Below are positions 10,190 to 19,460 of a DNA stretch of 64,000 bases, piece by piece. A program made the translations under genes and the position numbers. Source of the stretch: Symbiodinium natans (taxonomy: Eukaryota; Sar; Dinophyceae; Suessiales; Symbiodiniaceae). The notes beneath the pieces were generated by a model, which saw only the letters and a list, made by a program, of their open reading frames with translations, was not told the origin of the DNA and made no database searches. Location: contig CAJNDS010002309.1 of assembly GCA_905221605.1 (NCBI GenBank), forward strand, positions 412,501 to 476,500, written 5' to 3'. How positions within the stretch are numbered: position 1 is the stretch's first letter; every line of letters starts with the position of its first letter.

Positions 10190-10389
10190 ATGCAGACATG
10201 AAGGGACAGCAGGAGTTTTGGCTGCACAGACGCAAGCTGCAGGGCCGCCCTGGCCCAAGAGCAACGACTCCGAGGATAAACAACGCCCATGGGCGCACAC
10301 CAAGTTGAACCGTTCACGGCACATATGGCCCACGTCACCCCTCGGATCCCCTCGGGACGGGCGGGCGGGCAAATTCAGCTGCTTCACCT
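10190..10389 (-). CDS. Possible exon island
   Basis: The minus strand after the acceptor ccgcttgtttcag reads VKQLNLPARPSRGDPRGD ... HMCRERFNLVCAHGRCLS. It is about 65 codons, open to the CCCTAAA edge. Cys spacing is irregular. The plus strand is also partly open, so confidence is moderate. Confidence 0.4.
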
Positions 10390-10604
10390 GAAACAAGCGG
10401 GTGTACCTGAAGCACTAGCTCACAAGGACTGGCAATGCTGGCAAGCAACAGAGACGCTAGTCTGACATGATCGTGTGCCTTGGCCTAGCCCACCAAACCC
10501 CAAGGCAAACACCTCCAGCCAAAACTCTAAACCGCACTTGGAGGCCTTTTGACTTTGCAAATAGGGATAATACGCTGGGGGGATTATACTAGGGCTCCTA
10601 GGGG

Positions 10605-11024
10605 GATTCTCTTAGTAGAACTTGCCCAGTCAACAGAGCTTCCAAGTCAGCCTTCTGGTACAACTCGATGTGAGCCTTCATTTCGGCAGGAATGACCGCC
10701 TCGGATTCCAAATTCTCTGCGAACAAACTCTTTCTTCTTGATCTGCGTGGTAAAAAGAGCATGCTCCATGAGCCGTTTGTGCCCTCTCTGCGAGCACGAC
10801 CACTTGCAACGCTTGCAGTGGCACGCATGCTTCCCGGAGAGGACAAGACAAGCAAAATGGCCTGAGAGAAAAGCCTTCTGCTCCTGCGACAGATTGCGCT
10901 TCGGCCACTGCCCAAACATGACATCATCCGACAAGTCGTGCCCCACAGCACAGAGAGAAGCTGCCGTGGCATCGTATAATGGCCCCGTGACGATGGCCAT
11001 GGCATTGAAATGATCATGAGCCAT
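10605..11024 (-). pseudogene. Proximal part with start-like ATG and Cys/His cluster
   Basis: An ATG at 11024 opens MAHDHFNAMAIVTGPLYD. The frame runs through a Cys/His cluster, HACHCKRCKWSCSQRGHK (C-x-C-x2-C-x3-C-x5-H), that could bind zinc, and reaches QIKKK near 10735. There the credible reading shifts to SLFAENLESEAVIPAEMK ending QVLLRESP plus a stop. The shift lies in a purine-rich run (aagaagaaag on the minus strand), a likely indel site. Family not recognised. Confidence 0.5.
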
Positions 11025-11214
11025 GAACTGTTCTGCCAGTTTTAACTCCTTGAAATTTCAACCGTTGCATCCCTAAACTGCCTTCACACAAATACGAAAA
11101 GGTTCTCTCTTTGAAAGGAACCTAGTTTAGTTTGTCCGACCACACTTCTGCCTTCTGCCGTGGTTGAACCCCACGAGCTGGCAGGAGGAGGTTGCTTAGG
11201 TGAAGATGCGGCTA

Positions 11215-11460
11215 AGGGTTTAGGGGTAAGGGTTTAGGGTTTAGGGTGGAGGTTGTGAGCTTTTTTGGGCAAACCCTAAACGCACGACGGCCTTTGATGA
11301 TTTAGGGTTAGGGTCACGGGTTAAGGGTTTAGGGTTCAGGGTGGAGGTTGTGTGCGTTTTTGGGAAACCCCTAAACGCACGACGGCCTATGGTTTAGGGT
11401 GTAGGGTCAAGGGTTCAGGTTTAAGGGCTGTTTGAACCTCCGAATGAGCCCTAAACCTTG
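11215..11460. repeat. Twice-repeated module with TTTAGGG
   Basis: Two copies of 'ggttgtgNgctttttTgggMaaaccc' followed by 'taaacgcacgacggcct' lie at 11245-11300 and 11342-11395. A third relative is at 8031-8140. Confidence 0.75.
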
Positions 11461-11539
11461 CATTTGCTCGGCACGTAAGTCCTGAGGACGCGCGGTTTGG
11501 GGACGTGAGGCCTGAACGTCGGGACGTACGATTTGGGAC

Positions 11540-11640
11540 AGCTAAGGTAATAACAGTAATAGAAATACGAATTAATACTAATCACAGTAATAGAAATAAT
11601 GGTAACAAAAGTAAGAAGAGCAAAAATATCGAAAAGGGCA
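11540..11640. repeat. AAT/AGT repeat relative
   Basis: Imperfect 'agtaatagaaataNga' units resemble the block at 7690-7890. Confidence 0.7.
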
Positions 11641-11689
11641 AGGGGCGGTGGGGGAGATGGATCCCGGACAGCCAGGGAGTGCGACCCTG

Positions 11690-11935
11690 AACCCTGAGCC
11701 CGAAACCCTGAACTCTGAACCCTGAACCCTGAACCCTGAACCCAAAACCCTAAACCCTAAACCCTAAACCCTAAACCCTAAACCCTACCTAACCCCTAAA
11801 CTCTACACCCTACACCCTAAACCCTAAACCCTAAGGAGCTTCGGGTTTAGGGAGTCTAGGGTTTGGTAGGGTCTGGGGTTTTGGGACTAGGGTTTAGGGC
11901 TGAGGGTGTAGGGTTTAGGGGTGCCTACGGTTTGG
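11690..11935. repeat. CCCTGAA to CCCTAAA array, then inverted TTTAGGG
   Basis: CCCTGAACCCTGAA grades into CCCTAAA up to 11832, followed by diverged G-rich-strand copies to 11935. Confidence 0.85.
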
Positions 11936-12200
11936 GTTGCATGGCCCGGGACGCATGGCCAAGTTTGTTTAAGACTGAGGACTTAGCGTCTTCACAGGCT
12001 GTCGGGTCTCGCGCATGCTGGCACGCCTAGGTTACTCTACTTAAGGGCTCTTCCATTGTGTTGCGTACTTTTCCCCTCAACGTCACACCCTACATCCTAA
12101 GCCCTAAGCCCTAAGCCCTAAACCCTAAACCCAAAAAACCCTAAACCCACCAAAACTACTCAATCCAGCCCTGACCACGCAAAACAAGATGAAACTAAGT
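11936..12200. other. Unique island without a clear frame
   Basis: 11940-12090 is unique. The plus strand has an open piece (CMARDAWPSLFKTEDLAS), but without splice support. 12090-12150 is CCCTAAA. Confidence 0.3.
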
Positions 12201-12202
12201 TA

Positions 12203-12438
12203 GGGTTTAGGGTTTAGGGTTTAGGGTTTAGGGTTTAGGGTTTAGGGTTTAGGGTTTAGGGTTTAGGGTTTAGGGTTTAGGGTTTAGGGTTTAGGGTTTA
12301 GGTTTAGTTTAGGGTTTAGGGTTTAGGGTTTAGGGTTTAGGGTTCTAAACCCTAAACCCTAAACCCTAAACCCTAAACCCTAAACCCTAAACCCTAAACC
12401 CTAAACCCTAAACCCTAAACCCTAAACCCTAAACCCTA
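12203..12438. repeat. Head-to-head telomere-like junction
   Basis: About 20 TTTAGGG units (12203-12344) meet about 13 CCCTAAA units (12347-12438) at the junction 'agggttctaaaccct'. Apart from one short-unit defect near 12300, both arms are almost perfect, so the whole forms a palindrome of about 190 bases. Confidence 0.95.
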
Positions 12439-12444
12439 ATTCCA

Positions 12445-12530
12445 GAACGCCACCTGCCAGACGAAGTGTCTACTTCGACACACCCCGGATTGCAGGTTTG
12501 TGGGCTTCTGGGGATGTACGGTTCAGGGTT
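12445..12530 (+). CDS. Exon island, PAN/Apple-like Cys pattern
   Basis: The plus strand reads NATCQTKCLLRHTPDC then RFVGFWGC. The pattern C-x3-C-x8-C-x-F-x2-F/W resembles the core of PAN/Apple domains, which mediate extracellular protein or sugar binding. The fragment is short, so the family is an inference. Confidence 0.4.
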
Positions 12531-12534
12531 GGTT

Positions 12535-12771
12535 TGGGGCTGAGGGTTGAGGATTTAGGGTTGCTTTGGGTTCTAGCTTCGAGTTTGGGGCTACAAGGGT
12601 TGATAGGGGATTTAGTCCGCGGTCGATGTGAAACCCCTGAATCCTTGACCAGAAACCCCGCAACACACCTACACTGAAAACCCTAACCTTCCAAGTCCCC
12701 AAACCTAAAACCCAAAACCCAAAACCCTAAACCCTAAACCCTAAACCCTAAACTCTACACCCCTCCATAGG
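12535..12771. other. Diverged repeat, no gene seen
   Basis: The region contains degenerate TTTAGGG/CCCTAAA in both orientations with a unique piece at 12590-12665 that has no convincing frame. Confidence 0.5.
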
Positions 12772-12845
12772 CCCCCCGGCATTGGTCGTTTCGTTGCCCT
12801 GGGTCTCCAGTTGGGACCGTGCGGCGGCAGGAACCGCCCAGGAGG
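12772..12845 (-). CDS. Short exon island
   Basis: The minus strand reads SWAVPAAARSQLETQGNE then TTNAGGP. A perfect TTTAGGG array starts immediately at one edge. Confidence 0.45.
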
Positions 12846-12848
12846 GCC

Positions 12849-13060
12849 TGGGTTTAGGGTTTAGGGTTTAGGGTTTAGGGTTTAGGGTTTAGGGTTTAGG
12901 GTTTAGGGTTTAGGGTTTAGGGTTTAGGGTTTAGGGTTTAGGGTTTAGGGTTTAGGGTTTAGGGTTTAGGGTTTAGGGTTTAGGGCGGTTTAGGTTTAGG
13001 GATTAGGGTTTAGGGTTTAGGTTTTAGGGTTTGGGGTGTAGGGTTTAGGGTTTAGGCCCC
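12849..13060 (+). repeat. Long TTTAGGG array
   Basis: About 19 perfect units lie at 12849-12984, then diverged copies to 13060. Confidence 0.95.
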
Positions 13061-13489
13061 TAGAGGCCCAAAAGTTGTAAGTAGAGTTCAAAGCGCCCTA
13101 AAACAGGCTTTAAGTCTTACCAATTCCCTGTAAGCTAAAGTTACTTTAGTGACAGTGCGGGGGGCCCTTGCTTGCGGCTGGGGTTCAGGGTTTACAGAGC
13201 CCTGAACCTTAAACCCCAAACCCTAAACGTTTAAGGTTTAGGGTTTAGGGTTTAGGGTCTGGGGAGCCCAAATCCCTGAACTCTAGCAAAAAATCTAGGC
13301 GCTGGACCCCAAACCTAAACCTTACTTGGAAGCTTAGTAAATCTGCTTAGTATCCCCTAGTAACCCTGTTATCATCCCCATAACCCACCTTACTAACACC
13401 AAACCCTAAACCCTGAAACCTAGAAACCCTAAAACCTAAACCCTAAACCCTGCTTTCGAATTCAAAAGGGCTACCAAGTAAACCCTATA
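13061..13489. other. Dispersed element fragment and diverged repeats
   Basis: 13325-13390 (gcttagtaaatctgcttag ... cccaccttactaacacc) is related to 32735-32800 and, inverted, to 59095-59185. 13070-13190 is unique and stop-rich. Confidence 0.5.
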
Positions 13490-13556
13490 GACCCCAAGCA
13501 CCATCCACGTCAGACCCTGAGTTGCGGGCAGCCCAATGCGCTCCATGAGCTCGATC
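13490..13556 (-). CDS. Exon island joined directly to repeat acceptor
   Basis: The minus strand reads RIELMERIGLPATQGLTW then MVLGV. The upstream intron end is CCCTAAACTCTGTCAG, so the telomere-like repeat runs almost into the acceptor. Confidence 0.55.
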
Positions 13557-13614
13557 CTGACAGAGTTTAGGGTTCAGGGTTTAGGGTTTCGGGCTTAGTG
13601 TTTAGGATGTAGGG

Positions 13615-13700
13615 CTGAAGGTGCCAAGGCCGAACAGTGACACACCCGTGACCATGAAACCCACCCTATGCCTGCTACCCACTGAATTCGGCCCAAAAGG
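13615..13700 (-). CDS. Possible exon island
   Basis: The minus strand contains EPFWAEFSG and, in another frame, VGFMVTGVSLFGLGTF. A GTAGCAGG donor-like site follows the first piece. It could be two tiny exon parts or one broken exon. Confidence 0.35.
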
Positions 13701-13705
13701 GCTCG

Positions 13706-13798
13706 CCCTAAACCCTAAACCCTAAACCCTAAACCCTAAACCCTAAACCCTAAACCCTAAACCCTAAACCCTAAACCCTAAACCCTAAACCCTAAACC
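13706..13798 (-). repeat. CCCTAAA array
   Basis: Thirteen near-perfect CCCTAAA units. Confidence 0.95.
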
Positions 13799-13844
13799 AG
13801 GAGGGGGGGCTTCTAGGGCTTAAGGGTTCGGTTCTTTGGGCTTC

Positions 13845-13915
13845 AGGGTCGAAGCTTCGGAGCCCTGAGCCAACCAAAGAAGAACAGACGCGACTCGGTG
13901 ACCGCACCATCCACG
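13845..13915 (-). CDS. Exon island
   Basis: The minus strand reads VDGAVTESRLFFFGWLRA. This hydrophobic-aromatic peptide is bracketed by TTTAGGG-like and CCCTAAA sequence. Family unknown. Confidence 0.5.
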
Positions 13916-14386
13916 CCTAAACCCTTAAACCCTTAAACCCTAAACCCTAAACCCTAAACCCTAAACCCTAAACCCTAAAGCCTGTAAACAAAAAAGCCTT
14001 CAACCCCAAAAAGCCAACCCGAAAAGCCATCCCAAACCCCGAAACCGATCCTAAACCCTAAACCCTAAACCCTAAACCCTCAACCCTCAACCCTAAACCC
14101 TAAACCCTAAACCCTACACCCTAAACACCAGAAACACCCCCTAAAAACCCACAAAACCCTAAGCCCTTGGACCACCAACCCTAAAAGCCTAACCTTTTTT
14201 GGGGACCAACATGAACCCCAAAATTGGGGGGGGGGGGGGGGCATATGCCCTATCCTACTAAAATTCCTAATAAGGCAATATGAACCATAAGCTCTTTTAG
14301 GGTTCATCTCGTCCCCAAGGTCTAGACCCTGAACACCTATGTTCCCAAATGTTAAGTCAACCTGAATCCACCAAAATCAGAACTCT
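13916..14386. repeat. CCCTAAA and diverged CCCNAAA stretch
   Basis: CCCTAAA lies at 13930-13980 and 14052-14130, with AAAAGCC variants between. A run of about 15 G lies at 14226-14241. No gene seen. Confidence 0.8.
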
Positions 14387-14450
14387 CTGAGGAAGCCACC
14401 CATTCGGCGTGCGGTAGTCTGATGCCGACCTCAGCACAGGCCCTATAGGA
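14387..14450 (-). CDS. Short exon island
   Basis: The minus strand reads LRSASDYRTPNGWLPQRV after an acceptor-like cctgtgctgag. TTTAGGG follows on the other side. Confidence 0.4.
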
Positions 14451-14458
14451 TTTGCCAG

Positions 14459-14512
14459 GGTGTAGGGTTTAGGGTTTAGGGTTTAGGGTTTAGGGTTTAG
14501 GGTTTAGGGTTA
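14459..14512 (+). repeat. TTTAGGG tract
   Basis: Seven near-perfect units. Confidence 0.9.
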
Positions 14513-14547
14513 TGGGCAGTAAGGTTAAGGTTGAGGTTCTGGGTTGA

Positions 14548-14660
14548 ATCAACCCTTGCCTGCGGGCACCTACTGGGCGGTACTTCGGCGCCAAAATGGT
14601 GAATTACGCACTTGGGGTCTGAGCAAGCCGATCGACTCCGTAGTTGATGTCGGCTTGACC
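14548..14660 (+). CDS. Coding-like island, strand uncertain
   Basis: The plus strand reads LPAGTYWAVLRRQNGELR then TWGLSKPIDSVVDVG up to a TAA in the repeat. The minus strand reads GQADINYGVDRLAQTPS before a GTGCGT donor-like site. Both are protein-like. Confidence 0.4.
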
Positions 14661-14667
14661 CAAAAAC

Positions 14668-14948
14668 GCTAAACCCTAAACCCTAAACCCTAAACCCTAA
14701 ACCCTAAACCCTAAACCCTAAACCCTAAACCCTAAACCCTAAACCCTAAACCCTAAACCCTGAATCCTATAGGACCGAAACCGCCCAGATCCGGAGCAAG
14801 CGCAGGGCGCCCTGTGACATGCAGACGAAGATCTATGGTGATCGACATGCAGAGACCCGCCCAAAGTGGTTTAGGGTTTAGGGTTTAGGGTTTAGGGTTT
14901 AGGGTTTAGGGTTTAGGGTTTAGGGTTTAGGGTTTAGGGTTTAGGGTT
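14668..14948. repeat. CCCTAAA and TTTAGGG arrays around a small island
   Basis: CCCTAAA lies at 14668-14761 and TTTAGGG at 14869-14948, so the two arrays point toward each other. The island 14770-14866 is open on both strands (plus KRRAPCDMQTKIYGDRHA; minus MSITIDLRLHVTGRPALA). Confidence 0.85.
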
Positions 14949-15524
14949 ATGTGGAGGTCGCAAACCGTCCCTGAGTTGTCGTCCCCTCGACCCTAAACCC
15001 TAAACCACCCCTACACGTGATGTTCCTGGGTGCAAAACCTTAACCCTAAACCCTAAACCCTAAACCCTAAACCCTAAGCCCTAAACCTAAACCCCGAAGC
15101 CCTCAAAGGAAGGCTTGATCTGCAGAGCTTGGGAGTCTTGGGGCTTCGGGGATTTCAAGGGATGTCGCGACTTCGGGATTGAGGGTTGAGTGTGTAGGGT
15201 TTAGGCTTTAGGGTTTAGGGTTTAGGGTTTAGGGTTTAGGGTTTAGGGTTTAGGGTTTGACCGAAGCACCTCCATAAGCGGAAGATGCTGCGACCGCCCC
15301 CCCTGGCCCCAAACCCTAACCCCAAGGGTAGTTGCATGGTCCCTTCATCTGGCCCCTTACATGGGGCCACCTTATATACCCCTTATGTACCCCATAAAAA
15401 CCCAAGGGCCCATGCTTGAGAACACGAAAACCCGAGGTCCTCAGCCTCAACCCTCCCTAAACCCTAAACCCTAAACCGACCAAAAACCCTAAACCCTAAA
15501 CCCTAACCCTCCGCCTTCTGCCCC
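14949..15524. other. Diverged repeats, small unassigned islands
   Basis: CCCTAAA lies at 15040-15090 and TTTAGGG at 15196-15258. 15262-15300 has a short minus frame (GGRSQHLPLMEVLRS). 15330-15440 is C-rich unique sequence without a good frame. Confidence 0.5.
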
Positions 15525-15575
15525 TGGGCCCCAGGGCAAGTTGCTAAAGTTCGAGTCGTTGGACTCGATCAGCAA
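15525..15575 (-). CDS. Exon island after TTTCAG acceptor
   Basis: The minus strand reads LLIESNDSNFSNLPWGPG. The intron end is CCCTAAACGTGCGTTTCAG, so a telomere-like tract lies 12 bases before the exon. Confidence 0.5.
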
Positions 15576-15587
15576 CTGAAACGCACG

Positions 15588-15735
15588 TTTAGGGTTTAGG
15601 GTTTAGGGTTTAGGGTTTTAGGGTTTTAGGGTTTTAGGGTTTTAGGGTTTTAGGGTTTTAGGGTTTTAGGGTTTTAGGGTTTTAGGGTTTTAGGGTTTTA
15701 GGGGTTTAGGGTTTTAGGGTTTTAGGGTTTGTTTT
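15588..15735 (+). repeat. TTTTAGGG array (octamer variant)
   Basis: After three TTTAGGG units the array switches to about 14 copies of TTTTAGGG, with one TTTAGGGG-like slip near 15702. The octamer is the known Chlamydomonas-type telomere repeat, here inside a heptamer background. Confidence 0.95.
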
Positions 15736-15739
15736 AGGG

Positions 15740-16105
15740 TGCAAAGGCAAAGGTGGGACTTAGCGATTCGGGTTTATAGGGCGTCCACCTCCTGAAGCCT
15801 TGAACCCTCTGGAGCAACACGCCCCAAACCCTATACCCCTTGAAGTCTAGCAGTTGAAGGGTTTAGGCATTGGGGTTTAGGGTTTAGGGTTTCGGGTTAA
15901 GGGTTCAGGGGACACAATCAAGACCTGCATCCCTCAACCACCGCTGCCGCAAGAATGGACCTTTCTCCACTGTGCATACGCAGTCGGGAGCTGTTTGTAG
16001 AAGCACCATAGAAGCAGTATAGTTTTTGTACAAGCCCGGTTTTAGACTTACCGCCCACCTGAAACGATCTAAGCCAGGAGAACCTTGCAGGGAGACTGAA
16101 GGATC
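15740..16105. other. Unique stretch, weak plus-strand frame
   Basis: 15925-16005 reads IPQPPLPQEWTFLHCAYA on the plus strand, but the minus strand is also partly open. No splice site fixes it. Confidence 0.3.
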
Positions 16106-16106
16106 G

Positions 16107-16475
16107 AAAGGGTTTAGGGTTTAGGGTTTAGGGTTTAGGGTTTAGGGTTTAGGGTTTAGGGTTTAGGGTTTAGGGCTTAGGGTGTAGGGTTTAGGGTATA
16201 GGGTTTAGGCTTCAGCAGTTTAGGGCTGTTTGGGGCAGGGTTTAGAGCCTGAGGCTTTTCGGGGGGGCAAGCATCTCTCAGGGATCCATAGATGAAGGGT
16301 TCAGGGTAAACCCTAAACCCCAATCCACACAATGTCCTTGCACGGGCCTCTCCTGATAATATAGGGGCCTTTAGAAATAGGATCGGGGGCTGGAGTTATT
16401 ATAGTAGGGACCATAGGGTTTAGAGCTTAGGGCTTAGGGCTTAGGGTTTAGGGTTTAGGGTTTAGGGTTTAGGGA
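16107..16475. repeat. TTTAGGG tracts and diverged sequence
   Basis: TTTAGGG runs 16111-16208 and 16415-16475. The 16210-16410 interval is mixed unique and repeat sequence with no frame. Confidence 0.8.
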
Positions 16476-16477
16476 AT

Positions 16478-16612
16478 AATATTCGAAATCATTCCGACCT
16501 CCATGTTCCTCCTTAAGCCGCGGCACCAGGAACTGCTCATAGTCAGACAACAAGGCGGCCGTGAAGTTGATCGGCATCCTCCCGAACAAAGGGAGTCCCA
16601 CTACTCCCCCAG
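16478..16612 (-). CDS. Exon island, clear coding signal
   Basis: The minus strand reads GRMPINFTAALLSDYEQF then LVPRLKEEHGGRNDFEYY. It is open for about 45 codons and has the mixed charged/hydrophobic pattern of a globular protein. TTTAGGG tracts abut both sides. No family was recognised. Confidence 0.75.
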
Positions 16613-16617
16613 GGTTT

Positions 16618-16718
16618 GGGGTTTAGGGTTTAGGGTTTAGGGTTTAGGGTTTAGGGTTTAGGGTTTAGGGTTTAGGGCAACTCAGGGAGTTCCCCTGGAT
16701 CTTCGTAGGGGGCCCTAC

Positions 16719-16758
<40 letters not shown>

Positions 16759-16778
16759 TACCCCCCCCCCCCCCCCCC
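16618..16778. repeat. TTTAGGG tract, (TA)n and poly-C
   Basis: TTTAGGG occupies 16621-16677, TA dinucleotides 16721-16756 and about 17 C 16761-16778. Confidence 0.95.
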
Positions 16779-16799
16779 AAAAAAACCCCACGTCTCAGG

Positions 16800-17515
16800 T
16801 CACCGATTCGCAGATTCGCAGATTTGTAGCCCCAACCAATTAATCTGCAAATCTGCGAATCTGCGTTTCCTCGAGAAAACGCAGATTTGCAGATTTGTAG
16901 CCCCCAACCAATCTGCAAATCTGCGAATCTGCGTTTTTCTCGAGAAAACGCAGATTCGCAGATTCGCAGATTTGCAGCCCCCAACCAATCTGCAAATCTG
17001 CGAATCTGCGTTTTTCTCGAGAAAACGCAGATTCGCAGATTAGAAATCTGCGTTTTTCTCGAGAAAACGCAGATTCGCAGATTTGAAATCTGCGTTTTTC
17101 TCGAGAAAACGCAGATTCGCAGATCTGTAGTCCCAACCAATCTGCAAATCTGCGAATCTGCGAAACCTCAAGAAAACGCAGATTCGCAGATTCGCAGATT
17201 TGTTGCCCCAAACCAATCTGCAAATCTGCGAATCTGCGTTTCCTCGAGAAAATGCAGATTCGCAGATTTGAAATCTGCGTTTTCCTTGAGAAAACGCAGA
17301 TTCGCAGATTTGTAGCCCCAACCAGTTAATCTGCAAATCTGCGAATCTGCGTTTCCTCGAGAAAACGCAGATTTGCAGATTTGTAGCCCCCAACCAATCT
17401 GCAAATCTGCGAATCTGCGTTTTTCCCGAAAAAACGCAGATTCGCAGATTTGAAATCTGCGTTTTTCCCGAGAAAACGCAGATTCGCAGATTTGAAATCG
17501 CAGATTTGCCTCTCC
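16800..17515. repeat. Palindromic satellite centred on CTCGAG
   Basis: Repeated blocks of 'cgcagattcgcagattt' alternate with the complement 'aaatctgcgaatctgcg'. They are joined by gcgtttttctcgagaaaacgc-type palindromes and by 'agcccccaaccaatctgc' spacers. Every unit can fold on itself. The long open frames (SANLRFLEKNADF) are by-products of the repeat. Confidence 0.95.
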
Positions 17516-17519
17516 ATGT

Positions 17520-19075
17520 CACAGATCAAATCATCTGATGGCCTCAAAAATCTGCTATTTAAATAGGGGCCTTCGTACTTAGACTATGTAATTCGGCGAG
17601 GAGAATTAAGCAATCTAAATATTTTAAGAAATAGAGGAGCCTTCATATTTAATTAGGCCTTAATATTTAAATTAGTGAATTCGGGAGGGACTTAAATGCC
17701 ACTTAAACATATATATATATAGATAGTTTAATAATTTACATAATTTAAATCCTGAAAAAGGGCCCCGGTCCCCTCCTCAGCGAGGAGAATTAAATAATGA
17801 ACAAATTTAAATCTGAGGGGGGGGGGGCCTTCAGATTTAAATAGGGGCCTCATATGTAAATTGTGTGATTTTTTGTTTCCCCCCAGAAGGCAGGAGCTGC
17901 CCCCCCCCACTTCAAGATTTGGATTATTTAAAATATAAATTCTCCCCCCTGAACTAAATAATGTATATATGGAAGGGTCTTCATATTTAAATAGGGGCCT
18001 TCGTGTTTAAATATTCACCAAGTGTATGCAATTTCATGTGAAGGGGGCTTCATATTTCATTTCTTCATTCGGGGAAGGAATTGAATAATTTACATAATTA
18101 TATAAAGAAACTATTTTAGACAATTAAATCCTGAAAGAGGGCCTAGCAGGGGAATTAAATGAAGTTTAAATCTGAGGGTGCCTTCATTTTTACTTATTTA
18201 ACTTATCTGACTCCCCTCAGAAGCAGAGAGCCCCCCCCCCCGCCCTCCCCCCTTGCAGGATTTAAATTATCTAGCTTATTTACATTAATGTTTTCTGGCC
18301 CCCTCCCACCGGGGGAATTCAATCATTTAAATCTGAAGGGGCCTTCATATTTAAATAGGGATCTTCATATAAAAGATTAGCTGTTTCATTCCCTCCAGAA
18401 GGGGGGGAGCTACCCCCCCTCCATTTCTTAGGATTTGATGTATTCAAACTATTTAGATTTTTAATTATTTAAGTCTCCCCCCCCTCCCCCAAAGTCAAGA
18501 ATTTGAATGTGGAGGGGCCTTCATGTTTACATTACTTAATTCGGGGAAGAGAATTAGATAAAGTAAATATGGAGGGGCCTTCATATATAAATAGAGACCT
18601 TCATACTCAAATTATTTAATTCGGGGAGATTGTTTAATTAAATCATTTAAAAAACTCAATATTTCTAATATTTTAAATAGTTTAATAAATCCTGACGGGG
18701 GGGCGGGGCCTGGCCCCCTCCCGCGAAGGGAACGTAAAAAAAGAAGAGATAATTTAAATCTGATGGGGCCTTCATGTTTCAATAGGGGCTTCATATTTAA
18801 AGATTTAAAGTATTGAAACCCCCTCAGAAGGAAGGAGCTGCTCCCCCCCCCCTCCGGCCTTTCAGGATTTAGAGTATTTAAAATCTCATTCATTTAATTA
18901 GCTTAATTAGTTTAATTAACTAATCTAGTTAATTATTTTCATTATTTTAACTATTCAATTCTCCCACCCGCTTCAAATAAATTAAAGCCCCCCCTTTCAG
19001 GATTTACACAATTTAGTTATTCAAATGCATCATGTCGAAGCCTGTCATAGGAAACATCGATGATCGCCGATCTTT
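17520..19075. repeat. AT-rich degenerate satellite block
   Basis: The composition changes abruptly to AT-rich with no TTTAGGG at all. Recurring pieces are 'ggggccttcatatttaaata' (near 17825, 17975, 18340, 18565, 18765), 'tcagaaggNaggagctgccc' (17885, 18220, 18395, 18825) and 'aatcctgaNNNNGGGCC' (17750, 18125, 18688). Unit length is irregular, a few hundred bases. No gene seen. Confidence 0.8.
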
Positions 19076-19104
19076 TTCTTTAACGTGGGGTTTTGGAGGG
19101 GGGG

Positions 19105-19108
19105 TAGC

Positions 19109-19140
<32 letters not shown>

Positions 19141-19330
19141 GTATATGTATATATATATATGTTTTCCCTTTGAGGGACTATGTGGGGCCCTAATTCCCTC
19201 ATTCCATCCTCCGAAATCAGGAGATGACGTGTTGGGCTCGGAAGAGTGGGTGCTAAGGTCTGGGGTTCAGGGTTTAGGGCTTAGGGCGGTTAAGGGTTCA
19301 AGCGGTTTAGGGTTCAGGGATAAGGGTTTG
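19105..19330. repeat. (TA)n with TG, then dispersed module
   Basis: TA/TG alternation runs 19108-19163. 19165-19215 (ccctttgagggactatgtgg ... ccctcattcc) recurs at 48190-48225 and, in looser form, near 30660-30690. Confidence 0.8.
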
Positions 19331-19339
19331 GCATTAGGG

Positions 19340-19448
19340 GGCCGCCAACTGCTGGGAAGCGTGTACAAAAACTTGGCCTCATCACCCACGCGCCATCTGT
19401 GGCCCAACGAATCGACCCGGTGAGGTTCGTGGGCTCGATCTCCAGTAC
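19340..19448 (-). CDS. Exon island, clear coding signal
   Basis: The minus strand reads VLEIEPTNLTGSIRWATD then GAWVMRPSF. The acceptor ctgaatgccag ends at 19449. A GTGATG donor-like site within could shorten the exon. Family unknown. Confidence 0.6.
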
Positions 19449-19460
19449 CTGGCATTCAGG

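Noticed and set aside
16715-17547. Overlapping open frames with SANLRFLEK repeats on both strands
   Set aside because: They are by-products of the palindromic satellite.
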